Assembly (NCBI GenBank): GCA_021229015.1
Contig: CM037792.1
Location: forward strand, 45,071,083 to 45,135,082
Reading direction: 5' to 3'
DNA length: 64,000 nt
Origin: Solen grandis
Lineage: Eukaryota > Mollusca > Bivalvia > Adapedonta > Solenidae
Shown: positions 1 to 13,000 of the stretch, piece after piece
Numbering within the stretch: position 1 is the first letter of the stretch
Layout of the letters: each line of letters begins with the position of its first letter
Program-made: the position numbers and the translations under genes
The notes under the pieces: generated by a model
Seen by the model: only the letters and a program-made list of their open reading frames with translations
What the model was told of the DNA's origin: nothing
Databases searched by the model: none

Positions 1-1347
1 GTTTTTAAGCAGATCCTTATTATTTGAACAATTTCAGTAGTGGGGCATTTTTTAGTTTTCACTATAGACATATAATTAACCAGACCCGCCCCAGGTAGCT
101 GTGTTTTTTTATGAATCAAAATAATTTGAACAATCTTAGTAGACAGGCACCTGAGGAACATCTGTTCTAATTACAGCGAGTTAAAGGCCAAAAAACCTTT
201 TTTAAAAAAAAACCCCTTTTAACAGATCCAAATAGTTTGAACAATCTAGGTACATCTGTGCCAACACATTTTGAAATTCAGCCAGTAGTTTTGGAGAAGA
301 AGTTTTTTTTTTAAGTTTTCACTTAAGACATATAGGGAAAATTAGCCCCATACATGGCAGTCATTTTTTTTTCGGATCCAAATAATTTAACAATCTTGGT
401 AGACACTTACTCAAGGAACATCTGTGCCAAACATTTTGAAATTCAGCCAGCAGTTTTTGAGGAGAAGATTTTTTTAAGATTTGACTATAGACATATAAGG
501 AAAACTAGCCACGACCCTGGCGGCCATGTTTTTTTTCGGATCCAAATAATTTTAACAATCTTGGAAGACATTTAATAAAGGAACATCTGTGCCAAAACAA
601 TTTGAAATAACGCCAGTGGTTTTGGAGAAGAAGTTTTTTTTTTTTCACTATAGACATATAAGGAAAACTAGCCCCGCCCCTGGCGGCCAGTTTTTTTATG
701 GATCCAAATAATTTGAACATCTTGATAGACATTTAATCAAGGAACATCTGTGCCAAAACAATTTGAAATCAAGCCAGTAGTTTTGGATAAGAAGATTTTT
801 TAGTTTTCACTATAGACATATAAGGAAAACTAGCCCCGCCCCTGGCGGCCACGTTTTTTTATGGATCCAAATAATTTGAACAATCTTGGTAGACACTTAC
901 TCAAGGAGTATCTGTGCCAAAACATTTTGAAATTCAGCCAGTTTTGGGGATCTAAGGAAAACCCCCCGGCGGCCATGTTTTTTTACGGATCCAAATAATT
1001 TGAACAATCTTGGTAGACACTTACCAAAGGAACATCTGTGCCAAAACATTTTGAAATTCAGTTGGTTGTTTTGGAGAAGAAGACATTTTAAGTTTTTTCT
1101 TTCCGTTGCCATGGCAACCAGAATTCCAAATGGAATTCAATTCTTTGAACAACTTTGAAAGGGGACCACCCAAGGCACATCCCTGTAAAGTTTTATCAAA
1201 ATTGACCAAGCGGTTAAGGAGGAGATGTCGTTTGAAGCAAAATGTTGACGGACGACGGACGGACGGACGACGGACGGATGGACGACGGACGGACGGACGA
1301 AGACCGGTCACAATAGCTCACCTTGAGCCTCTGGCTCAGGTGAGCTA
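1..1347 (+). repeat. Pearl-like Helitron-class repeat, 5' end outside the window
   Basis: About seven degenerate tandem units of roughly 165-170 bp lie between 1 and 1090; each carries a version of GGATCCAAATAATTTGAACA and of CATATAAGGAAAACTAGCC. They are followed by CCATGGCAACCAGA at about 1108, a GACGGACG-type microsatellite at 1247-1300 and the terminal hairpin CTCACCTTGAGC/GCTCAGGTGAG ending in CTAATAAAA. Core repeats, then a GACG microsatellite, then a hairpin end is the known layout of pearl/CvA/DINE-1-like elements. Small ORFs here are not genes. Confidence 0.75.
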
Positions 1348-1693
1348 ATAAAAATCTGATGGACCAAAAAATAAAAAGGAAAGGATACATTTACTAAATA
1401 TCAAGATAAAATACATATTTACATTGCATAGATGTTTCTATATTGTAAATAAGGTTGTTTGTTTTGCCTTGAAGCATATCAACAATAGTAAGATTTAACT
1501 TGTGATCTGATCACCTTTGTTGAGACCACCGTGAATTATTTGAAAATTAGAAAATTATTATCTCATTGAAATAGTCCAACATTGAATTATAAAGATATAA
1601 ATATATATTTCACAAAAGATTTGACATCAGAAAAAAATAAAGCTATCAATGAAGATGATCAAACCCTCCGCTACAGCACCTTCACTCAATTAT

Positions 1694-1775
1694 TGAACAA
1701 AAGGGCTATTGTGGCCCTAGATCACTCACCAGAGTATGTAAGTTTTATTAAAATAATTCAAATCACTTGATTTTA
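1694..1775 (+). repeat. 5' end fragment of the pearl-like family
   Basis: The segment AAAAGGGCTATTGTGGCCCT followed by ATCACTCACCAGAG is a diverged copy of the family 5' terminus. It continues into a subfamily also seen at 22205. The flanks 1350-1690 and 1780-2057 show nothing recognisable. Confidence 0.5.
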
Positions 1776-2061
1776 CCTGCTTACCCTTTCAGCAGCAACA
1801 AAGTTTTAGAAACAAAGAATTCATTAGTAAGAAAATAAGTCTGGAGGGTTATTTTTCAAGACATCAAAAATGCTTTCAATTACAATACTGTTCAGAAAAT
1901 AATAAATATAAGCATTTTGAATTTAATGCTTTTTTCACACTTGTATTTTGAAAGGAAAATACTGTATAACTTCACTTATATCATGACCTATTTTGCTAAT
2001 GTTTACAGATAAAAAACTGCAGATTTTTTAAATTTCACAATACCACCGCTTCCGTTCTTAA

Positions 2062-2295
2062 CCCTTTCCCTCATAGAGGACACCATGAAAAGACCTATGC
2101 GAACAGCATAAAACCTGATCAGCCTTCGAGTAACTCGCAGGCTGATCAGGTTTTATGCTGTTCGCTGCTCCTCAGTGGTCTGGAAATGAGGATTTTGTAA
2201 TTAAATTTGTTAAGATTTAACTGTGGTTTTCTGCAGATCAGGCTTTATGTGATACCTATTGAGGGCGTCAAAATGAGTATATATGAGGGAAAGGG
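2062..2295 (+). mobile_element. TTAA-flanked MITE, 234 bp, copy 1
   Basis: The element runs from CCCTTTCCCTC to GAGGGAAAGGG as perfect terminal inverted repeats and is flanked by TTAA at 2058-2061 and 2296-2299. A near-perfect internal palindrome surrounds CGAGTAACTCG. TTAA duplication with CCC-type termini is the signature of piggyBac-class elements. Two other copies of exactly the same length lie at 39746 and 47737. No coding capacity. Confidence 0.85.
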
Positions 2296-2396
2296 TTAAC
2301 TGAAACATTCTAATTTTCATACGTTAACAGTAATTTTAGTTACCATAAAAACAACACAGGAAAAGATTATCTAGCCCCTCCGTACTTGTAATTGCT

Positions 2397-2867
2397 AGTG
2401 GTGAGCTGATTAATCATAAAGTCAACGAATCAGTGACGAGCTACTGGTTGACGTGACGATGACGACGAAAATAATTTGTTGACGAATTATTGACCAAAAA
2501 AGGGGGGTGTTGTTAATATTTCAACGCACATCTGATTGGGTAATTTCATTAATTTGATAAATTGATACTTGCAAAGTTGTACTTTGCACATCGTTGGCCT
2601 CTGGTTGTAACCTCTTATACTTTATCTCGGTTCAATGTTTATTCATGTATTTGAATATTTGAGAAATTAACATCTATACCTAAAACATATCTATATAATC
2701 TATATAGTAGAGAATACTTTATTTTCATGTTGTACAGTAAAAGAGTTTTAATAGGCATTTACTCCAAACATGGTATATTTGGTATTTAATCATGATTAAT
2801 CAATTAATCAGTGACTTTTGTCTCTGATTAATCGACGAATATTTTTTCGACTGATTCCAATCACTAG
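2397..2867. mobile_element. hAT-like non-autonomous element with 8 bp duplication
   Basis: An exact 8 bp direct repeat TAATTGCT lies at 2389-2396 and 2868-2875. The ends are AGTGGTGAGC... and ...CCAATCACTAG, giving short imperfect inverted termini. Subterminal GATTAATCA and GACGAAT motifs recur at both ends. An 8 bp target duplication is typical of hAT elements. No transposase is encoded. Confidence 0.55.
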
Positions 2868-3225
2868 TAATTGCTTACATACTCTTATTTAATTCATTGT
2901 TTACAGTGAATGTCCTGTGTGACTTTACAACAATTTACTGAAATTTCCAATAATCTTTGACAAAAATATAATCCTTTTTGACTATCATAGTCAACAAGAG
3001 ATGTCTGTAAGGCAGCGCGTTCGACTATTCTAATGCTTGTTAATACAGAAAAATATTGCAGTGAAAGGCGAAATAATATTAACTGTATTACCAAAAAGTA
3101 AACAAGGGATATAAACATGTATTCCAAGTTTAAGCAATTCTTGTAGAAGACCATGAAGTTATGTCAAGTTGTGCCAAATGATGTTAAATTCTGATCATTG
3201 GTTTTAAAGCTTAAGGTTTTTTTGT

Positions 3226-3455
3226 GTTTTATAAGTAAAATCCAATTGGTTGCCATGGTAACTAGATTTCCACATGGATCAAGTTTGTGAAGGGTCACCC
3301 AAAGACCATTCATGCCAAATTTCATCAGTTTCTACCCACTGAGATGTCTTTTAAAGCAGATTGTTGGTGTATGACAACCAATAACAACCCACAACAGACA
3401 TATGGGTGATCAGAATAGCTCACCTTGAGCACATTGTGCCCTGGTAAACTAAAAG
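3226..3455 (+). repeat. 3' part of a pearl-like element
   Basis: It starts around TTGCCATGGTAACTAGATTT and ends with the family hairpin, AGCTCACCTTGAGCACATTG then CCTGGTAAACTAAAAG. The GACG microsatellite is nearly lost. The 2880-3220 and 3460-3980 stretches show nothing recognisable; the short minus-strand ORFs there have no recognisable content. Confidence 0.6.
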
Positions 3456-3988
3456 CAGAAAGCATTTTTTATGCAAGACCACACTGAAGTTTCTGCAAGT
3501 TTCGGTGAAATTATCCGCATGAGACTCAACCTAAACAGGATGCTATGTATCAAACATCACCCAAATAATGCTATGTTTAAGCAACATCTTGTGTCACATT
3601 TTCTTATAGTAAAATATTGTATATGTTAACTAGCTCATTACTCACAACAATGGCTGAAATGTGGGTGCAACAGGTGTCATAAGAATAGGTATGAAAAATG
3701 CTGACCAACCTTTTTTTGTTTGATTGCATCTTTACATCTTTTTCAATTGTTAATAATTTGTGCTTTTGGAAACAGTACCTGAACTGTATACACAATCTAG
3801 GCACGAAGGTGGGGGCAATGTAGTAACAACAGACATGGCTGAATGAATTAGATCTACGGGTAAGCAAGGATACCATAAATAACCAAATACTCATGCTGTA
3901 ACTAGCTAACTTCCTAACTGCTGTTACAAACACAAAATTTTCTCATGGCCATCTGTATCAGACTGTTAAAGTTATGAACTCAACTAAC

Positions 3989-4095
3989 CTGGAGTAGTTG
4001 TCTTGGACATTGGTGCTGCAGTTGTCACTGGCTTCGGTGGTGCAACTGTTGGTTTTGAATCAGTTACAGGGGATGTTGGCAGTGGTTCAGGTGCT
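3989..4095 (-). CDS. Exon 5 of the cysteine-rich protein: Pro/Thr stalk
   Basis: The acceptor TTTACAAG precedes AGCACCTGAACC and the donor is CCAG/gttagt. The first base completes the split Lys codon from exon 4, so the reading continues as KAPEPLPTSPVTDSKP. The encoded 35 residues are mostly Pro, Thr, Ala, Val and Lys with no Cys: an unstructured, probably O-glycosylated linker. The exon ends in phase 1, so coding must continue further downstream on the minus strand. Confidence 0.65.
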
Positions 4096-7000
4096 CTTGT
4101 AAACAGAAATATACATAAACTGAGAGCTAGACATTCACTAGTAGATTGATGGTCCGGTCCAGCTAGGTCCTAGGCTAACACGACCGACTGGTCGTGTTCT
4201 AAATTGGTAAAAAATCACAGAAATTTATCCATTGACACATCAAAAGCACAAAAATAACTGTAATGGTCAAACTATTGACCTCTGTTGAAACAGTTCCTTG
4301 GAAAACCCATGTGTGCTATATTTAGCGGCATTTTCAGTAAAAACCTTGACACGTGTTCACTCATTGGTTTGTGTTTTCAGAACGAGGCTGTTTCCCCCAC
4401 ACACTTGCCAAGTTTAATGTCGTAGTACTAAGCTAAGAATGCTTATTTCTTCATATAACTATTCATTTTATAATGTTTACGAAATCTTCGTATTATAATG
4501 AATAAAATATAATTTAAAAATGCTAGAGATGCAAGTTAATGCATGAACGCTGATCTTTTTATTATGCTGGGATCCCATATATAACGACAATAGACCTTTT
4601 ACGATATGTTTTTACCGCAATGTGCAGCCGATATGAAAAATATCAAACAGTCTTTTCATCCGACAAAAGAGACAATGTCAGTAATGAACGAAAAAGGTAA
4701 AGAGGAATCAAAGAAACTGTATGAATAAATGACAGGAAACAGATCATTTTACTTTAAATGGAATTGCTTGAAAATCATTAAACAAGAGACATTATCCAGA
4801 ACTCGCATATTTGGGGATTTCCATGTAGGTACAATCAAGGTGTTCATGCAATGTAAGTAAGTATATTGATCTAAGTATGACATGTATGTGTTTTACACTT
4901 CAGTCTAGTTCAGTTAAGGTTAGTCTAGTAGGTTTTCTAACTTACTAGACCACTGGTCCAGCTCTCAAAAAAGTTAATGTCGAACCCTGAGCTTTAATAA
5001 TTATGATGCCTTTATATGAATGTGACATCATATATAACATTGTTTTAGGGTTCTCAACCCAGACACTGCATGTTCATTGTGTCTACATATTAACAAAACA
5101 GCAATCTTCACTGTGTTATATATATATTTGTCATGGATTTGTGGTGGTGAAAGGATATTTTGTACAGAGGCAACATCAGGGTAGTTTCAATTACCAACAT
5201 TAAGTTGATACCCATAGTGCTGATAATTTTATCCAATCAACAAACACTATTTTCCTTGCATATTGTTATAAAAATGCTCATTGTAGCATGCTTTGGTAAA
5301 GGGCTCCTTTGGTCTATTTATAAGATTAACATGCCATATTGTGCGACCTTTCTGGTGTCTGTTTAATATTTCAAGCACTAGTAAATAAACATGAAACTCT
5401 ATGGGATATGCAAGTCAAGAACAGCTATGGCACTGAATCATTATATCATAGTGATAAAGTAACTGAAGTGTTAAACTTTATAACTGCTACCATATTCTTA
5501 GACCAGTTAGATGTGTGTATTCAATTTAAAATTATATACATGTTTCTATGTAGTTTTAAACATCATTCAACAGAGTTAATGAGAGGTTACTGTTTTGTTT
5601 TGTTTTTTTCTTTTGCTTGACATGGCTATGGAAAGGAAATTTATCATATTTATAGTACAAAATAGATGGACACAGACAACAGAATTCAGTGTACAATCAA
5701 ACCTATTTACTTCACAACCCCTTATTCAAATACCTGGTGTTATTTGAAATACTTCAGTGGTCCCGATCCTGTCCCTTCTAATTTCTGAATTAAAGGGGCT
5801 ACCTCCCATTTGCACTCAAAATGATCGTAAAAAGTATATAAACTCAATTTTGGAGGTAAATATCATTAATTTTGTTATTAAGTCTACCAACGGCCAAAAA
5901 TGTACTGAATTTCAAATTATAAGCAAATAAAATTGTTTCTGATCTTACCCAACAAGGAAGTTTCCCATTTATAAATAAAACTTCGCTATCGTTATACAGG
6001 CACTTTACATAGATCAAGTGATTGATAAATGCAAATTAAAAAAAATATCGAAGTCCTCAGCATCAAACTATCGAAGAGGTAAGTAGTTATGCTATTTCAC
6101 CATTATAATACTGTAACAGGTGGTGAAAAAAATCATGGCTCTACCGGGACTCAAACCCAGGGCCTCATGAATACTGTTACTTCATTCTACTACATGTAAT
6201 TGAGCTACCAAGGTACACGTCTTCTTGCCTACTGATTTATTTCCAGATACCTGTACCAGGCTTCAGTACATCAGGATTTCAATCATAATGACATCAATAT
6301 TGATCAGAGACTACATAAAGGTTAAATCTCTTAACTGTCGCCAATCGTTTCAAAGTATTAAGCTTCTATCCTTGGAAATTTACATGCGCATGTGCGAACA
6401 GGCACTTGCAATGTCACATGATATTTCAGAAATTTATTTTTAAAACTTATAGGGTTTGTAACACATTAAATTTGCATTGGAAAAAATGTAAAAAAAGGCA
6501 ATACTTTGGAATTTCTTGGGCAATGTAAGCTATCTGTGATCAAATTTCAATGCCTCACTGACAATTATTACATTGAATTTCTTGAAATTAGAGGTTTTTT
6601 TGTTTGTTTGTTTTTTTCATCATTTTAGCATCTGAGATGCAGTCCCTTTAAAACACCATTGCTTATTCAATTTATGTTATACAAAACGATGGCCTCATCT
6701 GGAATGATTTTATGGCCATGTCAATAGATTCCTATGCTTTCACAACTATCATACTAAGTCACCAGGGCTCACGCTGTCGGTCGGCAATGGCGCCAAATGC
6801 GAAAAAAATAAGAATATTGCGCAAGAATTTCGTAATTGGCGAATGTGTTTGGCGCATACTAAGAAAATTCCAATACGGCGGTTGTTTCCGTAATGCACAA
6901 AAATATATGTCACCTTACTTAAAATAAAGCACCTGCTGTGGGATTATCCAATCAACACATATTCTAAGGCTTACTTATTATGCAACAATGTGGAATACTC

Positions 7001-10000
7001 GGATGTTACTGCAGACTGTCACTTGTTTATATTTGTCACACCCTCTACCGACTGTTGTTTTACCTGCATTAAAACTCTCAATTGCGCAATCTTCAATGGC
7101 TCCCATTTGCGAAGAAACGTCAGCTATGTTTCATTGCTAGTGTTTCTTTTAAAACATTAAGATCACAGTTGATCGACCTAGCAAATTTTCAACAATATAT
7201 ACAGCAATTAAGTACCGTTATGTATAAATGACTCATTCCTAATCGCTATGGAAGTAAGTCAAAAACGTAGCCAAACCGAAACGTCCCCAATATATAACGT
7301 ACTCATTTTTTTTTTTTTTACAATTTCACGATTAATTATTTTAAGTACTTTAATTTTTGCTTATTGATGTCGAATTATTGATGTAACAATTTTCATAAAA
7401 TTCATTTTTCCAACATTAAATTTTGAATTATTTATTTTGACAAAGAAAATCAAAGAAAATATTTTAGAATTTTTTTATATAAAACTTACAGTAATTTGAT
7501 TTAATTTTCAACTTAATTTTTGGAAATTAAATTTGTTTTTAATTCGAAATGTATATTATTTCTATTTATTTTTTAAATATTATGCATCAATTGAATGTGC
7601 ATTTGACAGTTCAACTATAACAATCATATATAAACACAATAGTTATCCGAAAATATATTGGAGCCACTTGCTCTAAATCTGGCTCAAACTTATGAGATTT
7701 GGCTCTTATTTTTCTCATTTGGCGAATGTGCTGGCGCAAACATTTTTACAGCCAGGGTGAGCCCTGGTCACCAACAAGACATTGATTACTGATGCCATTT
7801 TAGAACAAGAGGGCCATAGAGGCCCTAAAATGCTCACCTGAGTATAGGGTTACGCAAGGAACACCTGTATTAAAACATTTTGAAATCTGGCCAGAAGTTT
7901 TAAAGGAGATGCTTTTTAAAGTTTTCATTTTTTTTTTTTTTCATTGCCATGGCAACCAGAGTTCTACATCTTTTAAGTTTATTTTAGCAACTTTTGTGAA
8001 ACTTCTCCCAAGGATCATCCCTGCCAAATCTAATTAAATTCTGTCCAGCAGTTCCAGAGGAGATGTCATTTACATATTTCACTATACATGTATAAGGCAA
8101 ATTAGCCCCAGGCAGGAACGTTTTTTTTACAGATCGGAATAATTTTAGCAATCTTGGTAGATAGTTACACAAGGAACATCTGTACTAAAACATTTTGAAA
8201 TCTGGCAAGTAGTTCTGAAGGAGATGATTGTTAAAGTTTTTTTTTTTTCTTTCCGTGGCCACGGCAACCAGAGTTCTATATGGATCAAGTTCATTTTAGC
8301 AACTTTTATGAAGTTTCACCCAAGGATCATCCCTGCCTTATAGCTCCTTATAGCTCACCATGAGCATGTTGTGCTCAGGTGAGCTAAAATGAGGAAAGGC
8401 CCAAATGTCTATTAATTATAGGAACATTTTTAAGGGACTGCAACCTACAGTTTGTGTTAATTGCTTATTGACTGAATGTCTGTTCATTTCATTCTTTGAG
8501 GTTATACTGAATGCTTTTATTTGTAGACATCTGATATCTATTTAAAACAAAAAGTGGGCCAATCATTATTGGCATTAAACCAGTAAATGATGTGCAATGC
8601 TAAGAAATCACTTCAGATAAAAATGGACAATTCTGGTGACTTCCTAAGATATTTGTATTGTATTTCTGAATTGTTTTTTGAAGAAGATATAAACAAGTGC
8701 AACAAAAAGAGTATGGTTATGAAATTTTTTTTTTTAAAATGAATGATTATGCTTGAATGATCTGTAAGAGGACAGGTGTATCCAATATTTAAAATTGTGT
8801 CTATCACAATAATTGATGTGACTGTATATTTTATTTATTGATATACACATATACAATGTTGTGCATTTTAGCATAAAATATAAAAGTTTTATATAAAATA
8901 AACATTAATTTCAAAGAGCCGTTTGTATTTAAATTCATACATGTATATCACATTATCATTTAAATGATAAATGTATGAAAAAAAAAAACCCAGATGAATG
9001 GGATGGGTTTTTATCTCAATGATCTTCTTGATTTGGGTTTTTCAACACCATGCCTTATTCAAAATAAAGCATTGGTCCCCGGCATTTCGAATATCTGGGA
9101 TTCAACTGTAATTGCCTTTTAAATTATCAATACTTAATGTTATGACAGTATAACCATGGTTTCACTTACTTTGGAATGCACTGAAACTTGGGATCTCGAG
9201 CCATATTCTCTGCACATTTAGCAACACAGGAATAATCTGCAATATCGACAATAAAAACAAAGATGCATTATCATACACAAAAGATTGAATGCCTGTATGT
9301 GTGATATCTTAAAACCTATACCTCACAGACAAAGCCTCGGCAAACAGAGAATACAAAGAGAGCTAAAGGAGCTGTCTGATCAGGGTTTCCTCTGTTTGCT
9401 CATTCAATATTGAAGCTAAGATGCTACACAGTATGTGTCAGAAACCTACAATTGATTGCTTAAGTTTCAATGCATCTATCAACTTTGGGCTACATAAATA
9501 TTTTGCGATTAGCAGTTATCTATAATATAGCAAATTTTATTGGCAGCTTCATCATTTGATAAATTGCCATGAACTAAATATACACTTCAAAATCATCAAT
9601 AAACAAACTACTCTATCCACAGCTGATAAAGTGGGTACCTAAAGATGGTAACTATACTGAAGTTGAAATCAAAATGAATTTTTTTAAGACTTACCCATGA
9701 TTCGTTCCTGACCATCGGGGCAAGGATCACCTTCAATACACCTGCCTTGCGAATCATTTGTATGGAAACTAGGATAGTACTGGTAGTTCTCCAAAATGTA
9801 ACCATCCTCATATTTACACCTGTAGTCATAGTTCTGCAAATACCGCCTGATGTCATTGAATTCGTCATACACAACAGAATGATCTGGTCGAGACTTTTCT
9901 AATTCACACTGTGATATAGTGTTAGACTGTCTTTCATAGTCCTGGCCATATCTTTCCTTGTCGTAACAATAAAAACAATACACTCTCTGAGCTTCCATAT

Positions 10001-13000
10001 TAATTCTTGGTTCCTGTCCTGCAATGATAAAAATGGAGACTTGTTGAAAAACATATTTGAAAAAGAAAATGTAATGAGAGCTATGATGCATGTAAACAAA
10101 GCAACATAAAGAGCATAAAACTGTGCACACAACTCTATCATAATAATGTATAAGTAAGGAACACTCTTATTTTAAAACAAAGAAAATGAAAGCAATCCTA
10201 CAACTGTCTCCTGACTTAGAGAACTTTGAAAGTCTCTTGACCTTTTCTGTGTGTATAGATAATATCCTTCAAATATCCAGTAGCTACACTGGGGCATCGT
10301 ATTCATGTATCAACATGTAATGATTTTAATTTCACACCAAATACAACTGATATAATTCTTTTTAAAAAGTCATTAGACCCTTAATCAAAACAGTTAAACA
10401 TTAATTATATATTGACTGCTGAAAATATGGTCTAATTTATTATATGAATAATAATTAAATAAATTTTAATTTTATTAATCAAACATGAACATATCAACTT
10501 CTAATAATAATAGCATGTCTAAAATATTGATTGTAACATTGCTACAAACTCATGCATATTACAGACATACCAACAATGGACATTTCAGAAACACCACTAT
10601 ATTCAAGCGACCATGTAGAACTGTTTGGAATGTCATAAGCTTTGCATATACGGTAAAACTCCGTAATAGCCAACTGGTCAAGACCATGACTTTCTGTTCG
10701 CTATATCAGAGGTTCCTTGTAACCAATAAAAGGAATAAGTATCTTATAAACGTCCTATATATAGTGAATATATTTCTATAACAAACAGTTTAAATGCTTG
10801 ACAAGTGTACAGATAGGATTATGAATTATTCTTATTATCAAAATTTCATTAAAATCTAACCATATACTCACAATATCTGAATTATGTAAATAGATTCTAA
10901 CAATTACTTTTCATTTATCATAATTCCATAATGTACTTTCAATAGCCCTCCATGTAACAATCTATTGCAAAGAAACCCTTTACTCCCACTTTTGCCGTAA
11001 AACAGTATGCATCATTTCCTGTTTTGACTCAATTGTCACAATATTATGCTGGCGATCAAATACAGACAGAAAAATTATCCCAATCTGATTCATACAAATA
11101 ATATAGAAAATACAACCAGAACATCAGATTTAAAAGCTGCATTGAGCAGTTAGTATTTGTACAGAAAGAGTTTGCTCGCAACGACTATGCAATAACAACA
11201 CAGTCAAACTGTTACATGTACATGACCACACTCTAAGATGCATTACATGTAGAATATAAATTGTGGGATTTCAAAATAACAATGGAGACTTATTCTTTGG
11301 ACACACATTTCGCAGAAAGACCTATTGGGTTTGTTATGTTTTTTCTTCTTATTATTATTATTCTATTTTTTTCTTCCTTTTGAGGTTCAAATTAAAACAG
11401 GTTGCCGATGAACTAGCAGCATGAAATTTTAACAATAACATCAGTGACTTTGGCGGTCACATTTTTTTTTCATATGACGTCACATGACGTCAGGGCTGAA
11501 AAGAGCTACCAAAGTTTGTACGCACTCTACAGCCGTCATTTCTGGACCGATTTACTTGATTTTTTCACAGAATGTATATATTAAGTTCTTGTTGTGCAAG
11601 ATTATATACATTTTGCAATATTTGAAAAGATCAAGGATCTATGGCTGAACCAAGTTTCAAACATTGGACCAGAAAATGTATTGAAGTATTACGAAGCACT
11701 CAGATAAGCTAGAAACATGAAATTTGGAAAGAACATGTGTCCTATTGATTTCTTTATGCTCTGAGAAGACTGACGTCATATGAAGTAAAATGACGTCATG
11801 ACGCGTTATCAAAATTTTTATCCCAAATATATGTTTTTTTAGCACTGGAAGACAAGTTTTTGACCGATTTGCATAAAATTTTCACTGAAGTTGCAACGTA
11901 GCCTCTTAATATCATCAGTCACTTCCGCTTCCGTAATTTCGCTAAGGTCAAGGTCACATGTTAATTATCGTTTTTTTCTTCGGCCTTAAATATCTCAACA
12001 AGAGGGCCATGATGGCCCTGGATCGCTCACCTGAGTACCATTGCTACAACTGATTACAAGGTTTTTAAACAGACAAGAATTCTGATATAACTCAATCTTA
12101 AACATTTTAGCCCTGACAATACTACACACCAAATATATAAGCACTGGGCCTTATGGTTTCAGAGGAGAAGACTTAGTGCGGGGTCATTTATCTCCAAAGG
12201 GCCACCATTTTGAAAATCTTGATAATGAACCATTAGATGATGCTACATACCAAATATCTAAGCTCTAGGCCTAATGGATTCATAGAAGAAGATTTTTAAA
12301 GTTTTTCCTATATAACTCTATGTTAAACAAGTGACCCCTGGTGCGGGGGCATTTTGTCACCATAGGGTCATGATTTGTACAATCTTGGTAATAAACCATA
12401 AGATGATGCTTCATACCAAATATCTAATCTCTAGGCCTTATGGATTCATAGAAGAAGATTTTTAAAGATTTTCCTATATAATTCTATGTAAAACAAGTGA
12501 CCCCTGGTGCGGGGTCATTTATCACCATAGGGCTATGATTTGTACAATCTTGGTAATGAACCATAAGATGATGCTACATACCAAATATCTAAGCTCTAGG
12601 CCTAATGGATTCATAGAAGAAGATTTTTAAAGATTTTCCTATATAACTCTATGTAAAACAAGTGACCCCTGGTGCGGGGTCATTTATCACTAGGCATGAT
12701 TTGTACAATCTTGGTAATGCCATAAGATGATGCTTCATACCAAATATCTAATCTCTAGGCCTATGGATTCATAGAAGAAGATTTTTAAATTTTTCTATAT
12801 AACTCTATGTAAAACAAGTGACCCATGGTGCGGGGTCATTTATCACCATAGGGTCATGATTTGTACAATCTTGGTAATGAACCATAAGATGATGCTTCAT
12901 ACCAAATATCTAATCTCTAGGCCTTATGGATTCATAGAAGAAGATTTTTAAACATTTTCCTATATAACTCTATGTAAAACAAGTGACCCCTGGTGCGGGG

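Noticed and set aside
1021..1348. ORFs of 80-96 residues on both strands with Arg-rich repeats (RRTDGRRTDG, VRRPSVRRPS)
   Set aside because: They are translations of the GACGGACG microsatellite and core repeats; the same ORFs recur at 30491-30773.
3604..3933. 109-residue minus-strand ORF, partly hydrophobic
   Set aside because: No recognisable domain, no splice or start context, and the composition resembles random AT-rich sequence.
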